The notes under the pieces: generated by a model
Seen by the model: the letters and a program-made list of their open reading frames with translations, nothing else
Databases searched by the model: none
Told to the model about the DNA's origin: nothing
Assembly (NCBI RefSeq): GCF_002355655.1
Contig: NZ_AP017569.1
Location: 1,302,001-1,366,000 of the forward strand
DNA from: Halorubrum trapanicum
GTDB taxonomy: Archaea; Halobacteriota; Halobacteria; Halobacteriales; Haloferacaceae
DNA length: 64,000 nucleotides
Reading direction: 5' to 3'
Shown here: positions 51,688 to 60,193 of the stretch, in pieces
Position numbering within the stretch: position 1 is the stretch's first letter
Layout of the letters: each line of letters starts with the position of its first letter
Position numbers and translations under genes: made by a program

Positions 51688-52962
51688 TCACGCCTCCCGC
51701 GTCGTCCACGCCACCTCGTACCCCGCCTCGCGGACCGCCGACAGGACGCGGTCGACGTGGGCCGGGCCGTTCGTCTCCACCTCGAACACGAGGTCGGCGT
51801 CGCCCACCGGCAGATCGGGGCGGCTGCGCTCGTGGCGCACCGTCCGGATGTTCGCGCGCTCGCCGCCGATCAGGGTCGCGATCTCGCCCATCGTCCCGGG
51901 CGTGTCGTCGATCCGGACGAAGAGCTCGATCAGCTGGTCGCGGTCGACGAGGGCGTGGGTCACCACCTCCTTCAGCGTCGTCACGTCGATGTTGCCGCCG
52001 CAGAGCAGCGGGACGACCGTCTCGCCGGCGAGGTCGAGCTCGTCGACCGCGTCGTCGTTTAAGAGGGCGGCCGCGGCGGTCGCGCCCGCGCCCTCCACCA
52101 TCTGTTTCGCGCGCTCCAAGAGCAGCAGGATCGCGCTCGCCACGTCGTCGTCGCTCACGACGACGGCGTCGTCGAGATGCTCGTCGAGGAGGTCGAACGT
52201 GAGATCGCTCAGCCCGCCGGTCGCGATCCCGTCCGCGATGGTGTCCGGCTCGTCGCGCGTCACCAGCTCCCCGGCCGCGAGGCTCTCCGAGAGCGTGGAG
52301 GCGCCCTCGGTCTGGACCCCGACCACCCGCGTCTCGGGCGAGCGCGCCTTGATCGCGGTCGCGACGCCGCCAGCGAGCCCGCCGCCGCCCACGGGGACGA
52401 GGACCGTGTCGGCGTCGGGCACCTGGTCGAGCACCTCTAAGCCGAGCGTCCCCTGCCCGGCGACCACGTCCGGGTCGTCGAACGCGTGGACGAACCGCGT
52501 CCCGGGGTCGTCGGTCAGCGTCCGCGCGTGCGACATCGCCTCCGGGAACGCGCTCCCGCGGAGGACCACCTCGGCGCCGTACGCGCGCGTCGCCTCGATC
52601 TTCGCCGCGGGCGCCGACTCCGGCATCACGATCGTCGCGTCGATCCCGGCGTCCGCCGCCGCCAGCGCCACCCCCTGCGCGTGGTTGCCCGCGCTCGCGG
52701 CCACCACGCGCTCGATCGCCGGCCCGTCGGTCTCCCCCTCGGACCCCTCTCCGGACTCGCCGATCGCCAGCGAGATCGCGTTGTACGCGCCGCGCGTCTT
52801 GAACGAGCCCGTTCGCTGGAGGTGTTCCATCTTCAGGCGCACGTCGGCGCCGCACCGCTCGCTCAGCGACCGGCTCCGCTCGACGGGCGTCCGCTGGACG
52901 ATGTCGGTGCCGGCGAGCCGCGCTGCGGCGGCCTCGACGTCGTCGATCGTGACGGGGGACAT
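51688..52962 (-). CDS. ilvA: Threonine ammonia-lyase
   Basis: This 424-residue PLP enzyme makes 2-oxobutanoate from threonine for isoleucine synthesis or catabolism. The Schiff-base lysine is Lys55 in TGSFKTRGAYNAI, with the glycine loop VPVGGGGLAGGVATAI downstream. A C-terminal ACT-like regulatory domain follows about residue 340 (IELFVRIDDTPGTMGEIA). The insertion SGEGSEGETDGP near residue 75 is a halophile acidic loop. RidA, encoded elsewhere in the window, would clear its imine intermediate. Confidence 0.94.
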   Translation of the reverse strand: MSPVTIDDVEAAAARLAGTDIVQRTPVERSRSLSERCGADVRLKMEHLQRTGSFKTRGAYNAISLAIGESGEGSEGETDGPAIERVVAASAGNHAQGVALAAADAGIDATIVMPESAPAAKIEATRAYGAEVVLRGSAFPEAMSHARTLTDDPGTRFVHAFDDPDVVAGQGTLGLEVLDQVPDADTVLVPVGGGGLAGGVATAIKARSPETRVVGVQTEGASTLSESLAAGELVTRDEPDTIADGIATGGLSDLTFDLLDEHLDDAVVVSDDDVASAILLLLERAKQMVEGAGATAAAALLNDDAVDELDLAGETVVPLLCGGNIDVTTLKEVVTHALVDRDQLIELFVRIDDTPGTMGEIATLIGGERANIRTVRHERSRPDLPVGDADLVFEVETNGPAHVDRVLSAVREAGYEVAWTTREA

Positions 52963-53038
52963 GAGCGCGGTGTTCGCCCGGTCCCCGCAAAAGAACTCGG
53001 TTTCGGAACGGCGGTACAGGCGCGCTGACCTCCCGGCC

Positions 53039-54424
53039 TCACCGCTTCCCGAGCGCCTCCTCGAAGACGCGCTGGGCGCGCTCGTACCCCTCGTCTCGGT
53101 CGACGATCGGGTGCGGGTAGTCGGGCGCCAGCTCCTCGCGCTCCGCCCGCGAGAGGGTCGGCCAGTCGACGACCTTGTCGGCCGGCACGTCCGCCAGTTC
53201 GGGAACGTACGCCGTCACGAAGCGCGCGCTCTCGTCGTACTTCGACATCTGGCTCACCGGGTCGAAGATGCGCACGTCGACGGAGTCGGTGCCGGTCGAG
53301 GCGGTCCACTGCCACGCGCCGTGGTTCGAGGCGTAGTCGTGGTCGATCAGCTGCTTGGTGAAGTAGCGCGCGCCGCGCCGCCAGTCGATCAGGAGGTGTT
53401 TCGTCAGGAAGCTCGCGACCACCTGCCGCGGGCGGTTGTGGACGTACCCCTCCGCGTTCAGCTGCCGCATCCCGGCGTCGACGAGCGGATAGCCGGTCTC
53501 GCCGCGCGTCCACGCCTCGAAGGCGTCGTCGTCGTCGCGCCACGCGATCTCGTTCGGGAACGACACGTAGTTCGACACCGCCAAGTCCGGGTTGTAGTAC
53601 AACAGGTGGTACATCTGCTCGCGCCACGACAGCTCGTACCGGTACTTGTCGACGTTGCGCCGCTCGCCGCCGGTCGCGGCGTCGTACGCGTCGCCCGCGT
53701 CCGCCCACACCTCCCGGATCCCGATCGCGCCCGTCGCGAGGTACGGGGACATCCGGGAGACGGCGTGCGTCGGCGCCTCGACGGCTCGCGCGAGGTCGTC
53801 GCGGGTGTCGTTGTAGGAGGCGATCCCGTCGTCGAGGAACTCGTCGAACCGCTCGCGCGCGGCCTCGTACCCCGCCTCGGGGAGGTCGATGTCCGCGTCG
53901 GGCTCGGGGACGGTCTTCCCGTCGCGGACGTCGGCGAGATCGTCGGGCTCCGGCTCGGCGAACGGCCCGCGTTTCGGCACGACCTCCCAGTCGTCGTGGA
54001 ACCGGCTGTGGTTCGGGTAGCGCGTCTCTAGCCGGCCGGGATCGACCAGCACGAGGTCGGTCCGCGAGTCCGCCCCAACGCCCGCGTCGGCGAGCGCGGC
54101 CTCGACCGCGCGCTGCCGGTTCCGGCGGGCCGGCCGGTAGTGGTCGTTGTAGTACACCGCCTCCGCGTCGTGCTCCGCGGCGAGGTCGACGAGGACCTCG
54201 TCCGGGTCGCCCGCGCGGACGACCAGGTCGCTCCCGAGCTCGCGGTACCGTTCCTCCAGCCGCTTCACGTTGCGGAGGAAGAAGGCGCGCTGGCGCGCGC
54301 CGACCGTCGCGAGCAGGTCGGCGTCGTACACGAACGTCGGGACGACCTCACCTTCCCGAGCCGCGGCCGCGAGGCCGGCGTTGTCCCGCGTCCGCGCGTC
54401 GCCTCGGTGCCAGTACAGGCGCAT
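53039..54424 (-). CDS. phr: Deoxyribodipyrimidine photolyase
   Basis: This 461-residue class I photolyase/cryptochrome repairs UV-induced cyclobutane dimers with light. The N-terminal antenna domain starts RLYWHRGDARTRDNAGL. The C-terminal FAD domain has TGYPLVDAGMRQLNAEGYVHNR and the WRRGARYF plus DYASNHGAWQWTASTGTDS blocks. The ATG at 54424 matches the family start. Confidence 0.95.
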   Translation of the reverse strand: MRLYWHRGDARTRDNAGLAAAAREGEVVPTFVYDADLLATVGARQRAFFLRNVKRLEERYRELGSDLVVRAGDPDEVLVDLAAEHDAEAVYYNDHYRPARRNRQRAVEAALADAGVGADSRTDLVLVDPGRLETRYPNHSRFHDDWEVVPKRGPFAEPEPDDLADVRDGKTVPEPDADIDLPEAGYEAARERFDEFLDDGIASYNDTRDDLARAVEAPTHAVSRMSPYLATGAIGIREVWADAGDAYDAATGGERRNVDKYRYELSWREQMYHLLYYNPDLAVSNYVSFPNEIAWRDDDDAFEAWTRGETGYPLVDAGMRQLNAEGYVHNRPRQVVASFLTKHLLIDWRRGARYFTKQLIDHDYASNHGAWQWTASTGTDSVDVRIFDPVSQMSKYDESARFVTAYVPELADVPADKVVDWPTLSRAEREELAPDYPHPIVDRDEGYERAQRVFEEALGKR

Positions 54425-54559
54425 ACGATCGCCTGGGGCGCGAGCGGATAGTGTCTGTCGGCGGTCGTCGTTTGGACCCTCGTCGGCCCCGCGGCCCCGC
54501 GGCTCCGCGCCGCGTCCCGCCAGTACGTTCAAGACGCTCCGCCCCGAATCCTGTCCCGT

Positions 54560-55090
54560 ATGACCCGACGCGATCCCTTCGACGAGATCGAGGACCTGCT
54601 CGAACGGATGGGCCGCGAGTTCGAGGAGCTCGGCGGCACGCTGGAGGGGACCGGTCCCGACGTCCCGCGGTTCCCCGGCGCCCGCAACGTCGACGTCGAC
54701 GTGATCGAGGACGACGAGGCGGTCACGGTCGTCGCCGACCTCCCCGGGTTCGACGCCGACGACATCGACGTCGAGTTCCGCGACGACGCGCTCGTGATCT
54801 CCGGATCCCGCGAGGAGGCGACCGAGTTCGACGTCGCCGACGCGGACGACGACGGCGAGGCCGGTGAGACCGACGCGGACGACGCCGCCGCCGGCGCACA
54901 CGAGGCCGACGACGAGGTCCGCTACCACCGACGCGAACGCCGCCTCAGGTCCGTCTCCCGCCGGGTTCCGATCCCCGAACCGGTCGAGGCCGACGCGGCG
55001 ACGGCGACCTTCGACGCCGGCGTGCTCACGGTCACGCTCCCCAAGCGCTCGCCCGACGACGACCGCGGACACACGATCGACGTCAGCTGA
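54560..55090 (+). CDS. Hsp20/alpha-crystallin family protein
   Basis: This 176-residue small heat-shock protein starts RDPFDEIEDLLERMGREFEEL and has an alpha-crystallin domain (VDVIEDDEAVTVVADLPGF through AATATFDAGVLTVTLPKRS). An acidic insertion of about 25 residues (ADADDDGEAGETDADDAA) interrupts the domain. The next gene encodes a second Hsp20 on the same strand. Confidence 0.93.
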   Translation: MTRRDPFDEIEDLLERMGREFEELGGTLEGTGPDVPRFPGARNVDVDVIEDDEAVTVVADLPGFDADDIDVEFRDDALVISGSREEATEFDVADADDDGEAGETDADDAAAGAHEADDEVRYHRRERRLRSVSRRVPIPEPVEADAATATFDAGVLTVTLPKRSPDDDRGHTIDVS

Positions 55091-55190
55091 GCCTCGATCG
55101 CGCCGTCGGTATCGATTTCGCCCGCCGCCGCGATCGCGAGATAGCACGCGTCACTCGCTGTTTAATACCTCACGGCGCCTTCCTGTTGGT

Positions 55191-55604
55191 ATGAACACGA
55201 CGAATCCCTTCGACGAGATCGAGCAGTTCCTCGGCCGCACCCCCTTCGCGGGCGAGCGGGCCTGGGGCCGCGACCTCCGGACCGCCGACGTCGACGTCGC
55301 CGAGTACGACGACGAGTTCGTCGTCACCGCCGACCTGCCGGGGTTCGACCGCGACGGCATCGACGTCCGGGTCGACGGCGACCGGCTCACCATCGCCGCC
55401 GAGCGCGACGCGGAGCGCGAGGACACCGAGCGACGGTACCTCCGACGCGAGCGGCGCCACGAGTCCGTCACGCGCACTATCGACCTCCCCGCGACCGCCC
55501 GCACCGAGGACGCGTCCGCGACGTACCGACACGGCGTCCTCACCGTGACGGTCCCGCTCGACGCGGTCGACGCCGACGAGGGTCACCGGATCGACGTGAA
55601 CTAA
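55191..55604 (+). CDS. Hsp20/alpha-crystallin family protein, second copy
   Basis: This 137-residue paralogue of the upstream Hsp20 starts NPFDEIEQFLGRTPFAG and has VDVAEYDDEFVVTADLPGF and SATYRHGVLTVTVPLD. It lacks the long acidic insertion. Its own TTTAATAC box lies about 25 bp before the ATG, so it is probably separately transcribed and stress-regulated. Confidence 0.93.
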   Translation: MNTTNPFDEIEQFLGRTPFAGERAWGRDLRTADVDVAEYDDEFVVTADLPGFDRDGIDVRVDGDRLTIAAERDAEREDTERRYLRRERRHESVTRTIDLPATARTEDASATYRHGVLTVTVPLDAVDADEGHRIDVN

Positions 55605-55659
55605 TTCCCCTTCCTCTCCGGCCGGTGCTTTCTCCACGCTCCCAGTGCTAACTACCCGC

Positions 55660-56292
55660 ATGAACGACGCCGACCACGCGGCCGCCAGGGAGGAGCTGGT
55701 GCGCGCGCTCCGCGACCGCCTCGACGCGAGCGAGCGGACGCTGTCGGCGATCGGCGCCGTCCCGCGCCACGAGTTCGTCCCGGAACCACAGCGCGCGTCG
55801 GCGTACGCCGACCGACCGCTCCCGATCGGCCACGACCAGACGGTCAGCGCGCCGCACATGGTGGCGCTGATGACCGACCTGCTCGAAATCGAGCGCGGTG
55901 ACCGCGTCTTCGAGGTGGGAACCGGCTGCGGCTACCACGCCGCCGTCGTCGCTGAGATCGTCGGCCCGGGCAACGTCTTCTCGGCCGAGCGCGTCCCGGA
56001 ACTGGCCGCGGACGCCCGCGACCGGCTCGATCGCCTCGGTTACGACGTGACCGTCGCGGCCGCGGACGGCCGGGAGGCGTTCGCCGACGAGGCCCCGTTC
56101 GACGCCGCCTACCTCACCTGCGCGGCGCCCGAGTCGGTCCCGGACGCGATCGTCGACCGCGTCCGAACGGGCGGCCGCGTCGTCGCCCCCGTCCGCGAGG
56201 GGGGCCGCCAGCGGCTCGTCCGGCTCACGGTCCGCGAGGACGGGATCGACCGCGAGGACCACGGCGGGGTGCGGTTCGTTCCGATGCGGTAA
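55660..56292 (+). CDS. pcm: Protein-L-isoaspartate O-methyltransferase
   Basis: This 210-residue SAM-dependent enzyme repairs isoaspartyl residues. It has the family GHDQTVSAPHMVALM substrate motif, SAM motif I VFEVGTGCGYHAAVVAEI and the later AYLTCAAPESVPDAI. The ATG at 55660 is preferred over GTG 55645. A related, more divergent gene follows 76 bp downstream. Confidence 0.93.
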   Translation: MNDADHAAAREELVRALRDRLDASERTLSAIGAVPRHEFVPEPQRASAYADRPLPIGHDQTVSAPHMVALMTDLLEIERGDRVFEVGTGCGYHAAVVAEIVGPGNVFSAERVPELAADARDRLDRLGYDVTVAAADGREAFADEAPFDAAYLTCAAPESVPDAIVDRVRTGGRVVAPVREGGRQRLVRLTVREDGIDREDHGGVRFVPMR

Positions 56293-56368
56293 CCGGGTGC
56301 GCCGCCCGGGTGTCCGCCCCCGGCCCGCCGAACGCACGGTTTTAGAGGACCGAGCCCCGAGACCGGTC

Positions 56369-57169
56369 ATGGACGACGCGTCGCTCAGGGCGGACATGAT
56401 CGAGGGGCTCGAACACCAGATCGGCGAGCCGATCGAGCCGCCCGTGCTGACCGCCCTCCAGCGCGTCCCGCGCGACCCCTTCGTCGACGACTCGCCCCGC
56501 GGCGGCGTCGACGGCGACGACCCGCACTCGCTTTCCCTCCCGACGCTGGTCCGGTTAGTCACCGCGCTCGACGCCGCGGAGGGCGACTCGGTCCTCGTCG
56601 TCGGCGCGGGGGTCGGCTACTCGGTCGCGATGCTCGCCGAGATCGCCGGCGCGCGGCGCGTCCACGCGATCGACATCGACCGGTCCGCGGTCCACGCCGC
56701 GCGGTCGAACCTCGACGCGGCCGGCTACGGGGCGGTCCTCGTCGACCGCGCGGACGGCGCCGACGGCCTCCCCGCGTACGCGCCCTACGACCGGATCCTC
56801 CTCGAAACCGCCGTCGTCGAGCCGCCGCGTTCCCTCCGCGAACAGCTGGCGTCCGGCGGCCGGATCGTCTACCCGCGCGGCGCGGGCGTCCAGACGGTCG
56901 CGGCGATCGAACCGTCGCCCACCGCCGAAACCGACCTGACTGCTCCGTCCGAATCTGACTCCGACGCGGACGACGACCCGGCGCCCGCGGGGTTCGAGAC
57001 GGTCGAGACGCACGGGCCGGCGCGGCTCCAACCGATGCTCGTCGACGGCGAGCAGCCCGGGGCGGAACGGAACCGGACCCGTCGGGAGGACGCCGAACGC
57101 GCCGAACGCGGGCGTCAGCGCCGGCACGGGTGGGAGCAGGACTGGATCGACTGGGACGACCACCTCTGA
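56369..57169 (+). CDS. Divergent PCMT-like methyltransferase
   Basis: This 266-residue Rossmann methyltransferase is clearly related to Pcm (ALQRVPRDPFVDD, VLVVGAGVGYSVAMLAEIAGA, LRGQLASGGRIVYPRG-like). It lacks the GHDQTVSAPHM-type motif, which is replaced by PHSLSLPTLVRLV. It adds a C-terminal tail of about 80 residues ending in HGWEQDWIDWDDHL. The isoaspartyl activity may therefore be lost or altered. It is cotranscribed with or close behind pcm. Confidence 0.8.
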   Translation: MDDASLRADMIEGLEHQIGEPIEPPVLTALQRVPRDPFVDDSPRGGVDGDDPHSLSLPTLVRLVTALDAAEGDSVLVVGAGVGYSVAMLAEIAGARRVHAIDIDRSAVHAARSNLDAAGYGAVLVDRADGADGLPAYAPYDRILLETAVVEPPRSLREQLASGGRIVYPRGAGVQTVAAIEPSPTAETDLTAPSESDSDADDDPAPAGFETVETHGPARLQPMLVDGEQPGAERNRTRREDAERAERGRQRRHGWEQDWIDWDDHL

Positions 57170-57199
57170 AAGCCCCTCTCGCCCGCGTCGCTCGCGGCG

Positions 57200-57676
57200 T
57201 CACTCCTCGACGACGAGCACCTCGGTGTTCCCGCGCTCGTCGACGTAGTCGCCCTCCGCCGGCGGCTTGATGTCGATCGTGAGCGTCCCGTCGGCCTGGT
57301 TCGGTCCGAGTTCGGGGTCGACGTCGACGGTCGCGATCCCCTCGCCGTCCGTCTTCGCGGTGACGACGCCGTCGATCTGCGCGGAGCCGCCGCGGACGAT
57401 GACCGTCGCGTCCGCGACGCGGGAGCCGTCGGGATCGACGACCGCGACGTCGATCGACTGGTCGCCGGGCGTGGTCACCTCCGGCTGCGGCTGCGCGTCG
57501 AGTTCGGTCGCGGCCAGCCCGTCGATGTCGCCGATCATCCCCATCATCACGCTGAGGCTGGCGACGCCGACGACGAGCGCGATGACGAGCCGGACCGGGA
57601 GCCCCTCGATCGCGCGGGTGTCGGTGCTGAACGTCCGGCGGTTCGCGGTGCGCGAGTCGTGTGTTCGATCGGACAT
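57200..57676 (-). CDS. Membrane-anchored protein with external Ig-like domain
   Basis: This 158-residue protein has a cytoplasmic N-terminus of about 28 residues, one helix (LVIALVVGVASLSVMMGMI) and an external beta-sandwich-like region. That region has the pattern IDVAVVDPDGSRVADATVIVRGG ... TDGEGIATVDVDP, seen in carboxypeptidase-regulatory-like/Ig folds of surface and pilin-like proteins. Its function is unknown. It converges with the PCMT-like gene. Confidence 0.65.
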   Translation of the reverse strand: MSDRTHDSRTANRRTFSTDTRAIEGLPVRLVIALVVGVASLSVMMGMIGDIDGLAATELDAQPQPEVTTPGDQSIDVAVVDPDGSRVADATVIVRGGSAQIDGVVTAKTDGEGIATVDVDPELGPNQADGTLTIDIKPPAEGDYVDERGNTEVLVVEE

Positions 57677-57798
57677 ACGGCCCGCTGGCCGCGGTATGAC
57701 TTATAAAGAGTCGGACGGACCCGACGGCGCCGGCCCGGGCGTCCGCGAGACGCGATCGGCGTCGAGGAGTTCGGACTGCCCCCGACCGTTTTTATCCG

Positions 57799-58968
57799 AT
57801 GCCGCGGCCACCCGGCCGCGTGTACGTACTCGGCCGCGACGGGACGGGCTCCGACAGCGACGGAGAGACCAGCCGCGACAGCGTGAGCGACCGCGACGCC
57901 GAAACCGCCCTCGGCGGGGAGAGCGACCGCGACGCCGACCGTCTCCAGCACACCGCACGGATCGGATCCTTCCTCGCTCGCGACGGGAGCGCCGGCGCTC
58001 CCGTGGGGGTCGACCTCGACCGGCCGCACGCGGGGGTCGTGTTCGGGAAACGCGGAACCGGGAAGTCGTACACGCTCGGCGTCCTCGCGGAGGAAATAGC
58101 CGACGCTGACGGCGTCGTTCCGATCGTCGCCGACCCGATGGGCGTCTTCGGCGGCCTCGAGGCGGCCGGCGGTCGCGCCGTCGACCCCGCGGTCCGTCCC
58201 GCCTCGATACCGCCGTCGACGTGGCCGGACCTGCTCGGGCTCGACCCGGCGAGCGGCCCCGGGAGCCTCGTCTGGCGCGTCGTCGCGGACGCGGTCGACG
58301 GCGGCTCCTCGCCCTCGCTCGCGACGCTTCGGGAGGCGGTCGACGCGGCCGACGCGCCGGCGGAGACGCGGCGCGCCGCGGCGAACCACCTCCGGTTGGC
58401 GGACTCGTGGGGCGTCTTCGACGCCGACGCGCCGCCGGTCGCGTCGCTCGCGGCCGACGGGAACCCGACTGTCCTCGACCTCGCCGGCGTGGCCGACGCC
58501 GCCGCGGCGGCCGTCGTCCGCGCCGTCGCTCGCGGCCTCTACGACGCGCGGATCGACGGCGACCTCCCTCGGCTCCCGTGGCTCCTCGTCGACGAGGCGC
58601 ACGCCTTCTTCGACGGGATCGCCGAGCCGGCGCTCCGAACGCTCCTCACCCGCGGCCGCGCGCCCGGCGTCTCGCTGGTCTGTGCGACCCAGCGACCGGC
58701 CGCGCTGCCGAGCGTCGCCGTCTCCCAGTCCGACCTCCTCGTCTCCCACCGCCTCACGGCCGCGCGCGACGTCGACCGCTTGGCGGAGGCGGAGGCGACC
58801 TACCTCGCCGGCGACCTCGCCTCGCGGCTCCCCGAGGGTGTCGGCGAGGCGCTCGTGGTCGACGACGCCACCGAGACGGCCCACACGGTTCGGATCCGAG
58901 AGCGGCGGACGCCACACGAGGGGGAGAGCCCCCGAGCGAGTCGGCTGTCGGACGCGACGTTCCAGTGA
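57799..58968 (+). CDS. HerA-like ATPase
   Basis: This 389-residue P-loop ATPase of the HerA/FtsK superfamily has Walker A VFGKRGTGKSYTLG, Walker B PWLLVDEAHAFFD, a sensor-like SLVCATQRPAALPS and an arginine-rich segment SHRLTAARDVDRL. HerA enzymes pump DNA with NurA in recombination, but no nurA is beside it. An acidic insertion separates the start from the core. The true start may be the GTG at 57820, which gives a VYVLGRDG N-terminus. Confidence 0.85.
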   Translation: MPRPPGRVYVLGRDGTGSDSDGETSRDSVSDRDAETALGGESDRDADRLQHTARIGSFLARDGSAGAPVGVDLDRPHAGVVFGKRGTGKSYTLGVLAEEIADADGVVPIVADPMGVFGGLEAAGGRAVDPAVRPASIPPSTWPDLLGLDPASGPGSLVWRVVADAVDGGSSPSLATLREAVDAADAPAETRRAAANHLRLADSWGVFDADAPPVASLAADGNPTVLDLAGVADAAAAAVVRAVARGLYDARIDGDLPRLPWLLVDEAHAFFDGIAEPALRTLLTRGRAPGVSLVCATQRPAALPSVAVSQSDLLVSHRLTAARDVDRLAEAEATYLAGDLASRLPEGVGEALVVDDATETAHTVRIRERRTPHEGESPRASRLSDATFQ

Positions 58969-59011
58969 CGCGGTTCAGAACGCACAAGCCGTCTCGGCCT
59001 CACTCACGCGC

Positions 59012-59416
59012 ATGGAACGGACGCCGTACGGGTTCATGCTCGTCGCGCTCGGCGGGTTCCTCGGCGCGGTCGCCAGACACGCCGTCGACGTCGGGGTCGG
59101 TCTGGCCCTCGCCGCGGGCGCCGCCGGGACCGGTCTCGCGGTCCTCGACGGACCGCCGACCGGCGCGGGGACGCTCGTCGCGAACGTCGCCGGGTCGTTC
59201 GCGCTCGGGCTCCTGTTGACCCGCGCGTCGAGCGACCGGATCCGCCTGTTCGTCGGAACCGGCGCGCTCTCGTCGTTCACGACGTACAGCACGTTCGTCG
59301 CCGACGCGGTCGCGCTCGGAACGCCCGCCGGCGCGTGGTACGTCGCCGTCAGCTACGCGACCGGGTTCGCCGCGGCCGCGCTCGGACTCGCGCTCGGAGG
59401 GCGAAATCGCCGATGA
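59012..59416 (+). CDS. crcB: Fluoride ion channel CrcB/Fluc, subunit 1
   Basis: This 134-residue protein with four helices exports fluoride as a dual-topology dimer. It shows GGFLGAVARH near the start, the pore asparagine in LVANVAGSFALG and the FTTYSTF phenylalanine/polar track. It overlaps the next crcB by four bases (ATGA). Confidence 0.92.
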   Translation: MERTPYGFMLVALGGFLGAVARHAVDVGVGLALAAGAAGTGLAVLDGPPTGAGTLVANVAGSFALGLLLTRASSDRIRLFVGTGALSSFTTYSTFVADAVALGTPAGAWYVAVSYATGFAAAALGLALGGRNRR

Positions 59417-59775
59417 CCGCCGCACCGCTCCTCGCGACGGCGCTCGTCGGCGTCGGCGGCGCGCTCGGCGCCGTCTCCCGGCACGCGGTCGGGCTCCGCG
59501 TCGAGGGACGCCGATCGGTCCTCGTCGTCAACGCGCTCGGGAGCTTCGCCCTCGGCGCCGTCTCCGCCGCGCCGATCGGGTCGACGGCGGCGCTGCTCCT
59601 CGGCGTCGGCTTCTGCGGCGCGTTCACGACGTTCTCCTCGTTCGCGGTCGGGACCGTTCGGGCGACGAGCGAGACGGGCGGCCGTGCGGCCGCGGTCGTC
59701 GCGGCGTCGAACCTCGCGGCCGCGCTGGTCGCATTCCTCCTCGGGTCGGTCCTCGTGGCCGGAGTCTTCGCCTGA
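59413..59775 (+). CDS. crcB: Fluoride ion channel CrcB/Fluc, subunit 2
   Basis: This 120-residue protein of the same fold has GVGGALGAVSRH, NALGSFALG and FTTFSSFAVG. Overlapping paired crcB genes are the usual sign of a heterodimeric Fluc in which each gene fixes one membrane orientation. Its ATG overlaps the upstream stop, indicating coupled translation. Confidence 0.92.
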   Translation: MTAAPLLATALVGVGGALGAVSRHAVGLRVEGRRSVLVVNALGSFALGAVSAAPIGSTAALLLGVGFCGAFTTFSSFAVGTVRATSETGGRAAAVVAASNLAAALVAFLLGSVLVAGVFA

Positions 59776-59853
59776 TCGAGAGTTCCCTTCCGCCTGCCAG
59801 CTGCCGGCTCGGCAAGCGATAGGTACAGCATCCTCCGGCCCGTATCCGGGCCC

Positions 59854-60168
59854 GTGACCGACACCGACCGCTCCGTCGACGCCGAGTCGGGGGATCCGGC
59901 CGACTCGGGCCCGCTCTCCGACCAGCCGGACCCCGAAGACGTCCCCGAGTTCGGCGACCTCTCGATCCCCCAGCGCGCGTTCGTCGCCGCCGCGCAGAAC
60001 CCCTCTCGCGGACTGCTGGTCGTCGGTCTGTTCGCGTTCGCGCTCGCCTTCTACGCCGCGTTCTGGCTGTCGTTCCCCCGCGCCGCCGGCCTCCTCTCGG
60101 CGGTCGCGCTGATCGTCGCCGCCGTCGCCGCGCTCGTCTACCGGCTCCTCGACGGCGTCTCCGGCTGA
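59854..60168 (+). CDS. Small two-helix membrane protein
   Basis: This 104-residue protein starts at GTG and has an acidic N-terminus of about 40 residues. Two helices follow (GLLVVGLFAFALAFYAAFWL and GLLSAVALIVAAVAALVYRLL) with a short tail. The preceding SIPQRAFVAAAQNPSRG looks like an amphipathic segment. It follows crcB by 78 bp and may be cotranscribed. Function unknown. Confidence 0.68.
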   Translation: MTDTDRSVDAESGDPADSGPLSDQPDPEDVPEFGDLSIPQRAFVAAAQNPSRGLLVVGLFAFALAFYAAFWLSFPRAAGLLSAVALIVAAVAALVYRLLDGVSG

Positions 60169-60193
60169 CGATCGACGTTCCCGCCGACGGCGC

